DNA of 64,000 bases. Source: G963665925 sp050596425 (GTDB taxonomy: Bacteria; Bacillota; Clostridia; Peptostreptococcales; Acidaminobacteraceae). Both the position numbers and the translations under genes were made by a program. Under the pieces are notes generated by a model. It saw nothing but the letters and a program-made list of their open reading frames with translations, ran no database searches and had not been told where the DNA came from. Below, one piece after another: positions 24,620 to 34,159 of this stretch (position 1 is its first letter; each line of letters begins with the position of its first letter). The DNA lies in contig NZ_CP192292.1 in NCBI RefSeq assembly GCF_050596425.1, positions 2,480,001-2,544,000 on the forward strand, written 5' to 3'.

Positions 24620-25468
24620 ATGAACCACACTGAAAAAAAGTTTATTGATTTACATATACACAGCACAGTGTCAGATGGCACATGGACGCCGAGTGAAATT
24701 GTGAAAGTCATAAAAGAAAAAAACGTTGAAATATTTGCTATTACAGATCATGATGATACAAGTGCTGTCATGGAAGGAGAAGTCCTTGCCAAGAAGTCTG
24801 GTTTAAATTTCATACGTGGTGTTGAGATTTCAAGCACATTTGAATCTGACTGGGAACATATCTTAGCTTATGGGATTGACGTGGATAACGCTCCACTTCA
24901 ACAACTATTGATGGAAAACAGAAATAAAATTCTTGAAAAAGACAATGCATCTATTAAACATTTAAAGAATCACGGTTATAATGTCTCCAACAATGAGTAT
25001 ATGGATTATATCAATGATAAACGTCGCGGCGGTTTTAAGCTTTTAAACTATCTGATTGATAAAGGCATATGCGAGGACGTTCGTGACTTTTTCAATAGAT
25101 TCGCTGAAATAGAAGAGGTGACCAATTTCCCTGAATATAGGTCTGTCAAGGAGGTTGTTGAAATAATAAAACGTGCTGGTGGTATCCCTGTCCTTGCTCA
25201 TCTTTTTTATACGAACCGCAACTACGACAATATTAATGCTCGGCTTAATCAATTCGTCGATCAGGGGATAGAGGGGATTGAATGTTATCATCCGAGCCAT
25301 GATTTGAATGTTTCTGCTGAATGCATTGCGTTTTGCAGGAAAAATAATCTGATTATGACTGTTGGATCAGATTGTCATGGGGCGTTTGTACCAAGCCGTA
25401 TAATAGGTATGCACTCCATACGTGTGGAGGACATTGAAATCGGTCAGCTCAAAGAACATATCATTTGA
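24620..25468 (+). CDS. PHP-domain phosphoesterase
   Basis: This 282-residue metal-dependent hydrolase has the PHP motifs in order: DLHIHS near residues 7-12, ITDHDD near 40-45, RGVEIS near 67-72, PVLAHLF near 187-193 and GSDCHG near 252-257. These histidines and aspartates bind three metal ions. The closest family type is the YciV/TrpH 3',5'-nucleoside-bisphosphate phosphatase or 5'-3' exoribonuclease. ATG 24620 follows GAGGAG by 7 bases; the upstream TTG at 24605 is part of that ribosome site. It stands alone. Confidence 0.85.
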   Translation: MNHTEKKFIDLHIHSTVSDGTWTPSEIVKVIKEKNVEIFAITDHDDTSAVMEGEVLAKKSGLNFIRGVEISSTFESDWEHILAYGIDVDNAPLQQLLMENRNKILEKDNASIKHLKNHGYNVSNNEYMDYINDKRRGGFKLLNYLIDKGICEDVRDFFNRFAEIEEVTNFPEYRSVKEVVEIIKRAGGIPVLAHLFYTNRNYDNINARLNQFVDQGIEGIECYHPSHDLNVSAECIAFCRKNNLIMTVGSDCHGAFVPSRIIGMHSIRVEDIEIGQLKEHII

Positions 25469-25725
25469 ATACAATCATGTGTTCAAATGATGAATGGTTT
25501 GGTAAATAAGCGAGTGGATAATACTGCCTGTGCTTGATACCGGAGTGGCAAACCAAGATAAGCCTCTGTTTAGTCCTTAAGTTCAAGGTGGTTTTGAGAA
25601 TTCTCATTGTGAAATACGCTTTTGTTATTTCAAACGGTAAATTTGGAAAATGTCAATGAATGATAGTGAATGGTTTGATAAAGAGTAACGATTTACTGCT
25701 TTGTTTATAAAAGGAGGATTATAAA

Positions 25726-26145
25726 ATGGAGTATAAGGGGTCATGTCTATGTAAGGCTGTTCGTTTTAAAGTGGTGGGGTCATTTGATGATTTTTACTTA
25801 TGTCACTGCAAATACTGTAGAAAAGACTCAGGATCCGCCCATGCAGCCAATCTTTTTGCTTCTCATGCAAGTTTAACTTGGCTTCAGGGTCAAAGTGAGG
25901 TTTCAACTTTTCATTTAAAAGATACGAACCATTCAAGGAGTTTTTGTCGTATTTGTGGGTCAGCCCTACCTAATCTTCAAATGGATGGTGAGCTCATAGT
26001 TGTGCCAGCAGGTTGTCTGGATACGCATCTTGATAAAGAACCTGATGGTCACATTTTTATCTCTAATAAGGCCAACTGGGATGTAAACCTATATAAAATA
26101 AAACACTTTGATAAATTTCCAGTTGCAACACCATCCAAGGAATAA
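25726..26145 (+). CDS. GFA (CENP-V) family zinc protein
   Basis: This 139-residue protein has the GFA zinc-site layout: CLCKAVRF near residues 7-14, CHCKYCRK near 27-34 and FCRICGSAL near 71-79. The family includes S-hydroxymethylglutathione synthase and other glutathione adduct enzymes, but the fold alone does not give the substrate. AAAGGAGG precedes ATG 25726. It is a single gene. Confidence 0.88.
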   Translation: MEYKGSCLCKAVRFKVVGSFDDFYLCHCKYCRKDSGSAHAANLFASHASLTWLQGQSEVSTFHLKDTNHSRSFCRICGSALPNLQMDGELIVVPAGCLDTHLDKEPDGHIFISNKANWDVNLYKIKHFDKFPVATPSKE

Positions 26146-26312
26146 AGGGTGGTTTCATATTTATATACAATGATAATGTATAGACTTTTATTACGAGGAA
26201 ACACAGTGGAGATAATGTCCCTTTCACATTAAAAAATGTCCCTTTTATAGCTTATGACCGGTCAAAATACAGCATGACTGATACTATAAGCTTATCGAAA
26301 GGAGTGCTTATA

Positions 26313-27776
26313 ATGAAAAAGCATAGACACGTATTAATGTATATATTAGCAATTGTTTCAATGGCACTGAGCAATGGAAAGTACTTATATGCTCCGGCCG
26401 CTTTTGTTTTTCCCTTATTATTTCTCATGTCATTTAAAAAGGAGACTTTTAAAAAATCATCGCTCATGCTTGTTTTAGGTCTTGCTGTAGGCAACGCCAT
26501 AAGTTTTCATGGCATGTTGCCAGACGTGGGCATGAAGTATTTGCATGCGCTGCCATTTCTGGCTGGGGCACTTATGGCGCCTGCCTTCATTGCGCAAATG
26601 TACGCTTTTAAGAAATCAAAATCATATTCAATGGTTCTCATTTTACCAAGTCTCTATACCCTTATGGATTTTCTCAATTCTAAGTTCAATCCATTCGGTG
26701 GATTTGGATTATTAGGCTACTCACAGCATAACTTTTTAGCACTGGTCCAGTGGGCATCTGTTTTTGGAGCCATTGGACTGACATTTCTTATAATGCTCTT
26801 TGGGTCTGCAACATTTTGGCTGGTTAAAGAGAATAAATTCACTTATCCCAACAAACATCTAGTCATATATGCTTCAATAATAGTCGCTGTTTTAGGTTTT
26901 GGCATGGTTAGATTATACACGCCAAATGTATCTGACACGTTTAAAGTGTCAGGCCTTCACACTCTTGATAGAACTGTAGATGAAACGGCTGACTTATTTT
27001 CAGACTATGCCGATAATCCAAATAAATTTATTGAGGCATCAAATGCAAATTTGGATAAAGTCCTTACTTTAACAATAAATGAGGCACAAAGTGGCGCTGA
27101 TGTGGTCAACCATGCAGAAGCCACAATTGTTTTATCCCATAAAAACAAAGAGCTCGGTATAGAAAAAATTAAAAACACAGCAAGAAATCAAGGTATTGTT
27201 ATAGTTACTACGATTTATGTTTTAAACCCACCACCTGAGAAAAATGAAAATGTCTTGCTGATCATTGACGAAACGGGTCAAGTGGTGGTTCGACATTATA
27301 AATATGGAGGAAATGAGTTTGAAGGCTCTGTGAAGGGCAATAGAGTCATTGAATCCGTCGAAACCACACATGGGCACATAGCTGGTATAATATGCTGGGA
27401 TAAAGACTTTCCATCGACAGTTGCTCAAGTGGGTAGACGAATTACAGACACACTCTTTATTCCATCCGCAGACTGGGAAGCCATTTCTCCATATCATGCC
27501 ATTGTCGGAACATTTAGAGGTCTTGAGAATGGTGCTAATGTTGTCACACAAACTGTCAATGGCATGTCTATGATTGTGGATTATAAGGGTCGTGTCATTA
27601 GTGAAATGGATCATTTTCAAAATAAGACTTGGATCAACCGAGGAGACTTGCCTGTGCATACTGCAAGTACCATCTATCCGCATATAGAGCCCTATTTAGG
27701 GTATGTACTTATCATACTATTGGGATATGCGCTGTTTAAGCTAAAAGTATCAAAAGATAATGAAGGAGTCATATGA
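26313..27776 (+). CDS. membrane carbon-nitrogen hydrolase (Lnt-like)
   Basis: This 487-residue protein has a membrane-spanning N-terminal half (about seven helices up to residue 205) and a nitrilase-type domain after it. The nitrilase triad is visible as Glu in HAEATIVLS, Lys in VVRHYKYGG and Cys in GIICWDKDFP. The layout is that of apolipoprotein N-acyltransferase. Gram-positives usually lack canonical Lnt, so an Lnt-like lipoprotein or other acyl-transfer role is inferred, not proved. GAAAGGAG precedes ATG 26313. Its stop overlaps the start of the LytTR gene by four bases (ATGA), so the two are translationally coupled. Confidence 0.75.
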   Translation: MKKHRHVLMYILAIVSMALSNGKYLYAPAAFVFPLLFLMSFKKETFKKSSLMLVLGLAVGNAISFHGMLPDVGMKYLHALPFLAGALMAPAFIAQMYAFKKSKSYSMVLILPSLYTLMDFLNSKFNPFGGFGLLGYSQHNFLALVQWASVFGAIGLTFLIMLFGSATFWLVKENKFTYPNKHLVIYASIIVAVLGFGMVRLYTPNVSDTFKVSGLHTLDRTVDETADLFSDYADNPNKFIEASNANLDKVLTLTINEAQSGADVVNHAEATIVLSHKNKELGIEKIKNTARNQGIVIVTTIYVLNPPPEKNENVLLIIDETGQVVVRHYKYGGNEFEGSVKGNRVIESVETTHGHIAGIICWDKDFPSTVAQVGRRITDTLFIPSADWEAISPYHAIVGTFRGLENGANVVTQTVNGMSMIVDYKGRVISEMDHFQNKTWINRGDLPVHTASTIYPHIEPYLGYVLIILLGYALFKLKVSKDNEGVI

Positions 27777-28312
27777 AACTGGGACTGATATGTGATGACA
27801 ATTTCAAGAGTGAAATTTCTGAAATAGCTTCATCTAAAGGCATTACCTTTTATGATAATCCCGACTTGTTCATCGTTCAATCAGGGAGGGAAGGGCCGTA
27901 CTTACCTTGCATCGTCTTTGACACGAAAGATGGTAAACAGGTTTTAAGTATAATTGAAACATTAAGCCATACGGCTCAGACCAATAAAATCATCGGCTAT
28001 GATGATGAAACGATGCATATTACTGATTTGAAAGATATACTTTACTTTGAAGCCAAAGAGGCCTGTGTGTATTTTGTGACTGAAAAAGAGGCATTAAAGA
28101 TTAAAGAGAAACTTTATGAAATTGAACACAAAATTATGCATGCTGGCTTTATTAGAATCAGTCGGTCTGTAATCATTAATATTGATAAAGTCAGCACCAT
28201 AGCGCCTTGGTTCAATAGAAGGCTCTTAATCACTTTTGAAGGTGTGGACTTAACAGTTGAAGTTTCAAAAAAATATGTTTCTGACTTTAAAAGATTTCTA
28301 GGAATGGGGTAA
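27773..28312 (+). CDS. LytTR-domain DNA-binding regulator
   Basis: This 179-residue protein has a C-terminal LytTR DNA-binding domain (about residues 85-178, with DILYFEAKEACVYFV and GFIRISRSVIINIDKV). The N-terminal 80 residues are not a response-regulator receiver. It overlaps the CN-hydrolase gene by four bases and is followed after two bases by a DUF3021 membrane protein. LytTR plus DUF3021 is a known two-gene regulatory unit in Firmicutes in which the membrane protein holds the regulator inactive. Confidence 0.87.
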   Translation: MKLGLICDDNFKSEISEIASSKGITFYDNPDLFIVQSGREGPYLPCIVFDTKDGKQVLSIIETLSHTAQTNKIIGYDDETMHITDLKDILYFEAKEACVYFVTEKEALKIKEKLYEIEHKIMHAGFIRISRSVIINIDKVSTIAPWFNRRLLITFEGVDLTVEVSKKYVSDFKRFLGMG

Positions 28313-28314
28313 CT

Positions 28315-28734
28315 ATGGGAAGGATAATTACTTTTATAAGAAACAGTCTCCTGCTTGGATTTTTTATAGCCTTCGCAATTGATCTTATAGGGGACCTGAG
28401 CCTACTGAACGATTTAAACCTATATGTGTTCTCAATGATATTGTCCATGGTTACTGGGGCAACAGTTGAAATTGTTTACAAGAAGGTGATCATACGCAAG
28501 CATGTTTCACCCTTTACCAAAATCCTATGCGTATATGGTATTACTGCGTCCATATACACCTTCGCCAATGGTCTCTTCTTAGGTCTTGAAATATTGACAA
28601 ATGGTTTGTTTTATCTGTATGGATTTCTTATATTAATTTTGGTAACACCTATGTTTTATTTCGTAAACAATCAGATGAAAACCTATGAGCATCATCTTAG
28701 TATTAAGAAAAAATCAATTGATCTAAGGGATTAG
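28315..28734 (+). CDS. DUF3021 family membrane protein
   Basis: This 139-residue protein has four predicted membrane helices (about 8-27, 35-55, 68-88 and 97-115). Size, topology and position directly after a LytTR gene identify it as DUF3021, the probable membrane inhibitor of that regulator. It is the third gene of the operon beginning at 26313. A hairpin terminator follows at about 28778-28837. Confidence 0.83.
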   Translation: MGRIITFIRNSLLLGFFIAFAIDLIGDLSLLNDLNLYVFSMILSMVTGATVEIVYKKVIIRKHVSPFTKILCVYGITASIYTFANGLFLGLEILTNGLFYLYGFLILILVTPMFYFVNNQMKTYEHHLSIKKKSIDLRD

Positions 28735-28777
28735 CAAGATTTGATGTCCTAAATGTTAAAAAAGAACAAATAAAACG

Positions 28778-28837
28778 GATAAGTGTTTTGCCTAAAGAGC
28801 TGGTTTTGATCATAGTTCTTGAGGCAAGGCACTTTTT
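28778..28837 (+). terminator. Rho-independent terminator of the LytTR operon
   Basis: Arms AGTGTTTTGCCT and AGGCAAGGCACT pair with a small internal mismatch. Six Ts follow. Confidence 0.72.
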
Positions 28838-28928
28838 TATATGCATCATAAACAGATCAGATAAATCATATCCATCCACTCCCTATACTGGCAAATATTA
28901 AGATTAGAAGACAAGACCTATGTCCAAA

Positions 28929-28956
28929 TTGTGTGAAAGTTAAATAATGTTAAAAT
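28929..28956 (+). promoter_or_regulatory. promoter of the tmrB-like gene
   Basis: TTGTGT and TAAAAT are separated by 16 bases, with a TGT extended -10 (28948-28956). Confidence 0.6.
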
Positions 28957-29057
28957 AGGAAAAGAACATATTGGTTGGAATCACTGATATGCCGATAGAA
29001 ATTACATTCTAATTTCTATATTTTATAACGTCTTTCTAAAAGTTTGGGGGCTCGAAT

Positions 29058-29576
29058 ATGATCATATGGCTAAATGGTGCTTTTGGCAGTGGAAAAACAA
29101 GCGTTTCAAAAGCACTCAAAAAAATGTATCCAGAACTTGCAATATTTGACCCGGAAGATGTGGGACAATTCATAAGACAAAATCTGCCTGATGGAGATCA
29201 CCACTCAGACTTCCAAGATCATGGCCTTTGGAGAACTTTAAACTATGAAATTATCCACCACCTCGATCAGTCCCATGAACATCCAGTCATTATTCCCATG
29301 ACTCTTGTGAGTCGAGACTACTATACAGAAATTATTGAAAGACTTAGAAACGGGGGAACAAAGGTAAGGGTGTATGCCCTCTTGGCCTCAAAAGAAACCA
29401 TCCATTCACGCCTATTAGAAAGAGGAGATCCGCTAAACTCATGGGCTTTTCATCAGACTGACCGCTGTCTTGATTTCTTCAAGGATGATAAAGATGGTAT
29501 TCAGCTTGATAGTGAGCGAATGAATGTAAATGAAATTGCACAACTCATTTTAGAGGACATTAATACCCGTGATTAA
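29058..29576 (+). CDS. TmrB-like P-loop protein
   Basis: This 172-residue ATP-binding protein begins MIIWLNGAFGSGKT, with Walker A GAFGSGKT at residues 7-14, exactly as in Bacillus TmrB. Further family matches are the DPEDVG segment near 32-37, the PVIIPMT block near 76-82, LLASKETI near 113-120 and SWAFHQTDRC near 133-142. TmrB binds tunicamycin and confers resistance in Bacillus subtilis; other relatives are uncharacterised kinases. GGGGGCTCGAAT precedes the ATG, and the gene has its own promoter. Confidence 0.82.
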   Translation: MIIWLNGAFGSGKTSVSKALKKMYPELAIFDPEDVGQFIRQNLPDGDHHSDFQDHGLWRTLNYEIIHHLDQSHEHPVIIPMTLVSRDYYTEIIERLRNGGTKVRVYALLASKETIHSRLLERGDPLNSWAFHQTDRCLDFFKDDKDGIQLDSERMNVNEIAQLILEDINTRD

Positions 29577-29666
29577 TGAAAATAAAGATGAAAAGAAAGA
29601 AGTGGCATTCATTTTGTAAAACATGTCTTAGAATATACTAGGAAGGTAAAAGGGAGGTTTTGATAC

Positions 29667-30473
29667 ATGAAATTAAAGATACTAGGCAGTGGTGGCGCTA
29701 TGCCCACACCAAGACCCTTTTGCCAGTGTGATCTGTGCCAGAAAGCCAGATTGGAAGGAGAGCCTTACAAACGTAACAGCAGTTCTCTTTACATTGAAGC
29801 TGCCCTTGCGGTCATAGATTGTCCAGAAGATATTGGCGACTCCTTAAACAGAAGGATGATAGACAGGGTTGACAATCTATTTCTAACTCATTGGCATCCA
29901 GACCATACTTTCGGGCTTAGACCCATTTTGGAAGCCAATTTTGATTTTATAAACAACAAGACAAGCAAGGTAATGAACCTATATATGCCAGAAAAAGTTT
30001 ATGAACAAGTGAATAAGGTCTATCCAAATTTCTACTATTTTGAACACATAGCAAAAATGTGTGTGGTACATAAGCTCAATCATATGGAATCGGTCCAGAT
30101 TGGTCCCTGTAAGATAACCGCTATTGGATTCGAAGGAGAATGTTCAAATACATTTGGATACTTAATCGAAGAAAGTGGTCGAAGTGCTTTATATGCCCCT
30201 TGTGACACCATCAGTTTTAATTATGACATCCATAATGATCTAGATTTATTAATAAATGAGTGTGGGATTCTATCACCTGAAGTTGAAACTGAACAGTCGT
30301 TTGATAGCCTTATGCAGGTCATTTCTAAGCTAAATATTCAAAGAACAATTTTAACCCACATTGAAGAAGTTGAGTTGCAGCGCTATGGCATGCCTTATTA
30401 TCGGGCCCTTAAAGACAAGTATAAAGATATTAACTTTGACTATGCATATGATGGTATGGAAATTGAACTGTAG
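29667..30473 (+). CDS. MBL-fold metallohydrolase, PhnP-like
   Basis: This 268-residue metallo-beta-lactamase-fold protein has the metal motif THWHPDH near residues 74-80, an N-terminal zinc-type CQCDLC near 19-24 as in PhnP, and a late THIEEVE near 232-238. PhnP-type enzymes hydrolyse cyclic phosphodiesters such as ribose 1,2-cyclic phosphate. No phosphonate genes lie nearby, so that substrate is uncertain. GGGAGG precedes ATG 29667. Confidence 0.82.
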   Translation: MKLKILGSGGAMPTPRPFCQCDLCQKARLEGEPYKRNSSSLYIEAALAVIDCPEDIGDSLNRRMIDRVDNLFLTHWHPDHTFGLRPILEANFDFINNKTSKVMNLYMPEKVYEQVNKVYPNFYYFEHIAKMCVVHKLNHMESVQIGPCKITAIGFEGECSNTFGYLIEESGRSALYAPCDTISFNYDIHNDLDLLINECGILSPEVETEQSFDSLMQVISKLNIQRTILTHIEEVELQRYGMPYYRALKDKYKDINFDYAYDGMEIEL

Positions 30474-30580
30474 TCGTAGTGATCTAAGATCCGGCAATAT
30501 GAAAAATCAATAGATGTATCATTCCGCTGGCCTGTGAAGCGGTTTATAAATTTGGTCTTAATAAGTTAGGGAGGGTATAA

Positions 30581-31486
30581 ATGGAAAATTTTATGATTGG
30601 ACATTATGGTGTGTTCAGCTCAGAAAAACAAGAGCGGGACTTCAAAAATAATTTCTGGGGTGTAGAAGCCTGTCTACTGCAGAATGAAGAAGAAGTTGAA
30701 AAGCTTATGGAAACAAAAAAGAAAAATGATTTCCATATCGGAATCCACTTTCCACTTAGGTCTGGTGTATGGTCCCATAGAGACCCCCAGTATCTTTCTT
30801 TAAACGCTGATACGTATAAAGCCTCCTACGATTACATGAATAAGGAACTGGACTATGCGATAAAAATATCTCCTTCATATGTTTTAATCCACTATCCCAA
30901 ACCAGTAGTGTTAGACCCAAGAGTGGATTGGCATGGATGGGGTTGGCGTTTTAGTCATCCGACAGAATTCATATGTGCATCTGACTTTGACAAAGAAAGT
31001 TTTCTAAAAAAAAGCAGGAATTTTTTCCACTGGTTTTCACACGCCGCAAAAAAGTATGATTTTGAGCCTATAATTGAACTGGATGCCATTCCTCCTTACT
31101 TGTATGAGCAAAATCTTTTAAGTGTATTACTGGAAGAGTATCCCATGATAAAAGTCTGTGCAGACATTGGTCGCCTGCATTTACAAGACAAAATCGACTG
31201 CAATTTTGATCCATTTGCATTTTTAAAGTCCATAAAAAGGCATGTCACCCAAGTGCGCCTTTGGAATATTAAAGTGGCAGACAAAGTAGAGTACAGCCAT
31301 TATCCAGCCCTCCCAAATTTAATTGTCGAAGATGGATGGGCAGACATCGAGAAATACTTTAATATTCTAAAACAGTGTCCCGTTAAACCCAGGATACTTT
31401 TTGAACATGACTCCAGCCTGATTAGTAAAAGTGATCTTGAATCATGTTACGAGTGGGTTTTAACAATGCAAAAGCAGGGGCAATAA
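30581..31486 (+). CDS. TIM-barrel sugar isomerase/AP-endonuclease-like protein
   Basis: This 301-residue protein has the AP_endonuc_2 barrel pattern: HIGIHFPL near residues 51-58, YVLIHYPKP near 104-112, IIELDAIPP near 165-173, VCADIGRLH near 197-205 and ILFEHDSS near 279-286. These are the strand ends that bind metal in xylose-isomerase-like enzymes. The substrate is not evident and no sugar operon surrounds it. GGGAGGGTATAA precedes the ATG. Confidence 0.75.
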   Translation: MENFMIGHYGVFSSEKQERDFKNNFWGVEACLLQNEEEVEKLMETKKKNDFHIGIHFPLRSGVWSHRDPQYLSLNADTYKASYDYMNKELDYAIKISPSYVLIHYPKPVVLDPRVDWHGWGWRFSHPTEFICASDFDKESFLKKSRNFFHWFSHAAKKYDFEPIIELDAIPPYLYEQNLLSVLLEEYPMIKVCADIGRLHLQDKIDCNFDPFAFLKSIKRHVTQVRLWNIKVADKVEYSHYPALPNLIVEDGWADIEKYFNILKQCPVKPRILFEHDSSLISKSDLESCYEWVLTMQKQGQ

Positions 31487-31656
31487 GGATGAATCAAAGG
31501 ACAGATATTTATAATTTTAATTTCAATATCGTATTTTACAGATAAGTAACATATTACCCCTCAAGTCCTTCGATGAAATCTTCCGATGTTATGATGAATG
31601 TAGAGTATAAACATAATTGAACGTCTAATAGAATTGATGAATGGTGAGGTGACAAA

Positions 31657-32040
31657 TTGGGTTACAATAATGATCCAAGCAGGCAATTCAGAGAAAGCAC
31701 ACGTATGCTGGGTGAGACTTATAGTCAGTCGACTCAAAGGGCAAGACAGGGCAGTAAAGTAAAAACGTATCCTATTCCACGTGTGGTCATCGGACTTATG
31801 GGCCTCATTTTTATTAAGGTGGGTCTAATATTAATGGATAGCGAATTTCATTTATCTGTTAAGTTTTTAGCGTTCGCATTGTTCGGCAGTGGTATAGTAA
31901 TAGCCCTTCATTTAACAGCTGTTTTTATGGGCTTTATTATAACTTTGTCACATCAAAGACTAAATCGATATAGTCCCAAACATAAAAGAGAAAAGAAGAA
32001 GAGACGAAATGATGATGATGACCCTTATTCTCACATTTAA
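31657..32040 (+). CDS. small two-helix membrane protein
   Basis: This 127-residue protein starts at TTG 31657 behind GAGGTGACAAA. The N-terminal 40 residues are hydrophilic, two membrane helices follow at about 45-62 and 70-95, and the tail is very basic then acidic (KREKKKRRNDDDD). I recognise no family. Termini are probably cytoplasmic by the positive-inside rule. It lies just before an HD-domain gene. Confidence 0.65.
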   Translation: MGYNNDPSRQFRESTRMLGETYSQSTQRARQGSKVKTYPIPRVVIGLMGLIFIKVGLILMDSEFHLSVKFLAFALFGSGIVIALHLTAVFMGFIITLSHQRLNRYSPKHKREKKKRRNDDDDPYSHI

Positions 32041-32072
32041 AGACCTCCTAAACAGTGAAAGGACTCCAAGGA

Positions 32073-32714
32073 ATGATTGATTCATATAAAGTTAATTTAA
32101 ACAGCCAAGACTTGAAAAAGCAAGTTAAAATCTATTTTGAAACATTCAATAAAGATGAGACTTATCAACACACACTTGATGTTGTGAATGAGCTTGATAA
32201 AATACATAAGTTTCATGACATTGACTATGACAGGGCCTATAAGGCCTGCCTTTTACATGATATTGGACGTGTGGTAAAAAAAGAAGACCTTATAGCGTTC
32301 TGCGAAGAACAGGGACATGAATTTCTAGAAGGTGAAAGAGACCTGCCTAACATTTTACATCAAATCGCTTCGAGAATACTTGCAGAAAAAGTCTTTTATA
32401 TTACGGATCCTGATATATTGTCTGCGGTTCAATGCCATACAACTTTAAAAAATCATCCAAGCTATTTGGAAGAAGTTGTTTTCCTTGCTGATAAACTCAG
32501 TTGGAAGGAAAAAGTGCATGAGGAAAGTGTGATGGCCCTGAAATCTTTAATGGAAAATTCCATTGAAGCGGCAATTTATCACTACCTTGCTGCTATGCAC
32601 AGTGATCAACATAATATGATATGTTATCACAACTGGTCTCGTGACGCCTATAATTACTATAATAAACGGCAGAACCAGAACCATGTGAGTCATTTCAAAA
32701 AAAAGGATGATTAG
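32073..32714 (+). CDS. HD-domain phosphohydrolase
   Basis: This 213-residue protein has an HD metal-binding core: H near residue 38 (QHTLDV), HDIG near 66-69 and later conserved His/Asp residues (QCHTTL near 122-127, LADKLS near 138-143). HD proteins hydrolyse nucleotides or phosphate esters; the size is like YqeK-type diadenosine tetraphosphatases, which keep an ADKLS motif, so that is the best guess. The start at ATG 32073 has AAAGGA upstream; GTG 32055 is an alternative. It is followed after one base by the S41-peptidase gene. Confidence 0.75.
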   Translation: MIDSYKVNLNSQDLKKQVKIYFETFNKDETYQHTLDVVNELDKIHKFHDIDYDRAYKACLLHDIGRVVKKEDLIAFCEEQGHEFLEGERDLPNILHQIASRILAEKVFYITDPDILSAVQCHTTLKNHPSYLEEVVFLADKLSWKEKVHEESVMALKSLMENSIEAAIYHYLAAMHSDQHNMICYHNWSRDAYNYYNKRQNQNHVSHFKKKDD

Positions 32715-32715
32715 A

Positions 32716-34080
32716 ATGTATAAAATGACTGCCTGTTTAATAAGCCTTGTTGTTGTCCTAACTGCATGCACGCCACTTTCAGTACCAAGACAAGAACTCA
32801 TAGAGTCTAAAGGAAATGAAATGCAGTCAAATGATCGTCTTGATATAAAGAATGAAAGGTTGAAGAAATCACTTGCAGACAACCAAGAGAATGAGCGCTC
32901 AAGAAGTGAAAAATGGTCTGAGGATTTAGACTTTTATTCTTGCAATTTGAAGAGTTTGCATGATGATCTATATAAAAACATCTCTGAAACCAGTTTTGAT
33001 GCCGAGGTGGACTTATTAAAAAATAGGGCTCACAGATTAAGCGATGCGCAAATTGCTATTGAGCTTAAACAAATCACGGCTAGAATTGGAGATTCTCATA
33101 CTCAATTAGAGATTATTCCATTTCTTTGCGATGACTTTATACCTCTTAAGTTTGCTCACATTGATAATGAAATTTATTGTGTCAATACAAGTGACATATA
33201 TAGCGATCTCCTTTTCAAGAAAATCACACGCATTAATGGGGTTGAGTCTATGACCCTTTTTAATGGTTTTATGCCCCTTGTCGAATCTGAAAATGAAATA
33301 GGCAAGGCATACTCAGCACTTGCTTATTTAAGACTGCCGGACTTATATGTTGCAATGGGGCATTCGACTTCTTCTGACAGTCTGGTGGTCGAATATGAAG
33401 AAAGTGGCCAGAGGGTAACTCGTCGTGTTGAGTCCCTAGACTTTGATGCCCTTAAAACCACTGATTATATGATAGATTCTCCTATTAACAACAAGCTAAG
33501 CTTTTTAGACATCTTTAATGATACATATTACTGGTATGACTACGATAAATTGAATAAAATCCTATTCATTCACTATAACAGATGCATGGATATGCCTGAT
33601 TATAGTTTTCAGGCATTTTCTCAAGATGTCTGGACATTTGTAGACACTCATACAGTGGATAAGCTTGTCCTAGACCTAAGATACAATACGGGTGGATTTC
33701 CTTTTCTACTAGATGATTTTAGAGTGGATCTGCTAAAACATAAGGCCTATAATTCACCAGAGAAACTTTATGTTCTTACGGGAAATGCCACATTTTCAGC
33801 TGGCGTATTAAGTGCTGCTACCATGAAGCGTCTTACAAATGCTTTGATTATTGGTGAGCCCACATCTGGATCTCCAAATACCTTCGGTCGTGGTCAGGAC
33901 ATAGAATTGCCAAACTCAGGGATATCGCTTAGAATTTCTAGCAACTATCAAGAATACTACCCGAATTATGACTATAAGACCCTGATGCCTGACGTTTTGA
34001 TTTCTAGAACCTTAAATGATTATAAGAAGGGACTTGATCCTGTTTTAGAATATATATTGAGTCAAGAATATAAAAACTAA
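32716..34080 (+). CDS. S41-family peptidase lipoprotein
   Basis: This 454-residue exported lipoprotein has signal peptide and lipobox LTAC, with lipidation at about Cys18. The C-terminal domain matches S41 (C-terminal-processing protease) peptidases: LRYNTGGFP near 321-329, and the catalytic Ser in ATFSAGVLS near 357-365, followed by GEPTSGSPNTFG near 378-389. There is no obvious PDZ domain. It would act outside the membrane on unknown substrates. ATG 32716 has AAAAGG 9 bases upstream, inside the stop region of the HD gene, so they form an operon. Confidence 0.8.
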   Translation: MYKMTACLISLVVVLTACTPLSVPRQELIESKGNEMQSNDRLDIKNERLKKSLADNQENERSRSEKWSEDLDFYSCNLKSLHDDLYKNISETSFDAEVDLLKNRAHRLSDAQIAIELKQITARIGDSHTQLEIIPFLCDDFIPLKFAHIDNEIYCVNTSDIYSDLLFKKITRINGVESMTLFNGFMPLVESENEIGKAYSALAYLRLPDLYVAMGHSTSSDSLVVEYEESGQRVTRRVESLDFDALKTTDYMIDSPINNKLSFLDIFNDTYYWYDYDKLNKILFIHYNRCMDMPDYSFQAFSQDVWTFVDTHTVDKLVLDLRYNTGGFPFLLDDFRVDLLKHKAYNSPEKLYVLTGNATFSAGVLSAATMKRLTNALIIGEPTSGSPNTFGRGQDIELPNSGISLRISSNYQEYYPNYDYKTLMPDVLISRTLNDYKKGLDPVLEYILSQEYKN

Positions 34081-34083
34081 AAA

Positions 34084-34121
34084 ATCCGCTTAACGATGCA
34101 TTATACAATCATTAAGCGGAT
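34084..34121. terminator. bidirectional terminator
   Basis: A perfect 10 bp stem ATCCGCTTAA/TTAAGCGGAT lies between convergent genes, with A-rich and T-rich flanks on the two sides. Confidence 0.75.
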
Positions 34122-34159
34122 ATATTCTATTAGTGATATTGTTATGTTCGTCATTGATT

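Larger units (their letters stand above)
28735..29057 (+). other. intergenic region with terminator and promoter
   Basis: A terminator at 28778-28837 is followed by a promoter at 28929-28956. No gene is seen. Confidence 0.5.

Noticed and set aside
27222..27683. Minus-strand open frame of 153 codons
   Set aside because: It lies wholly within the CN-hydrolase gene opposite its active-site region; it is a shadow frame.
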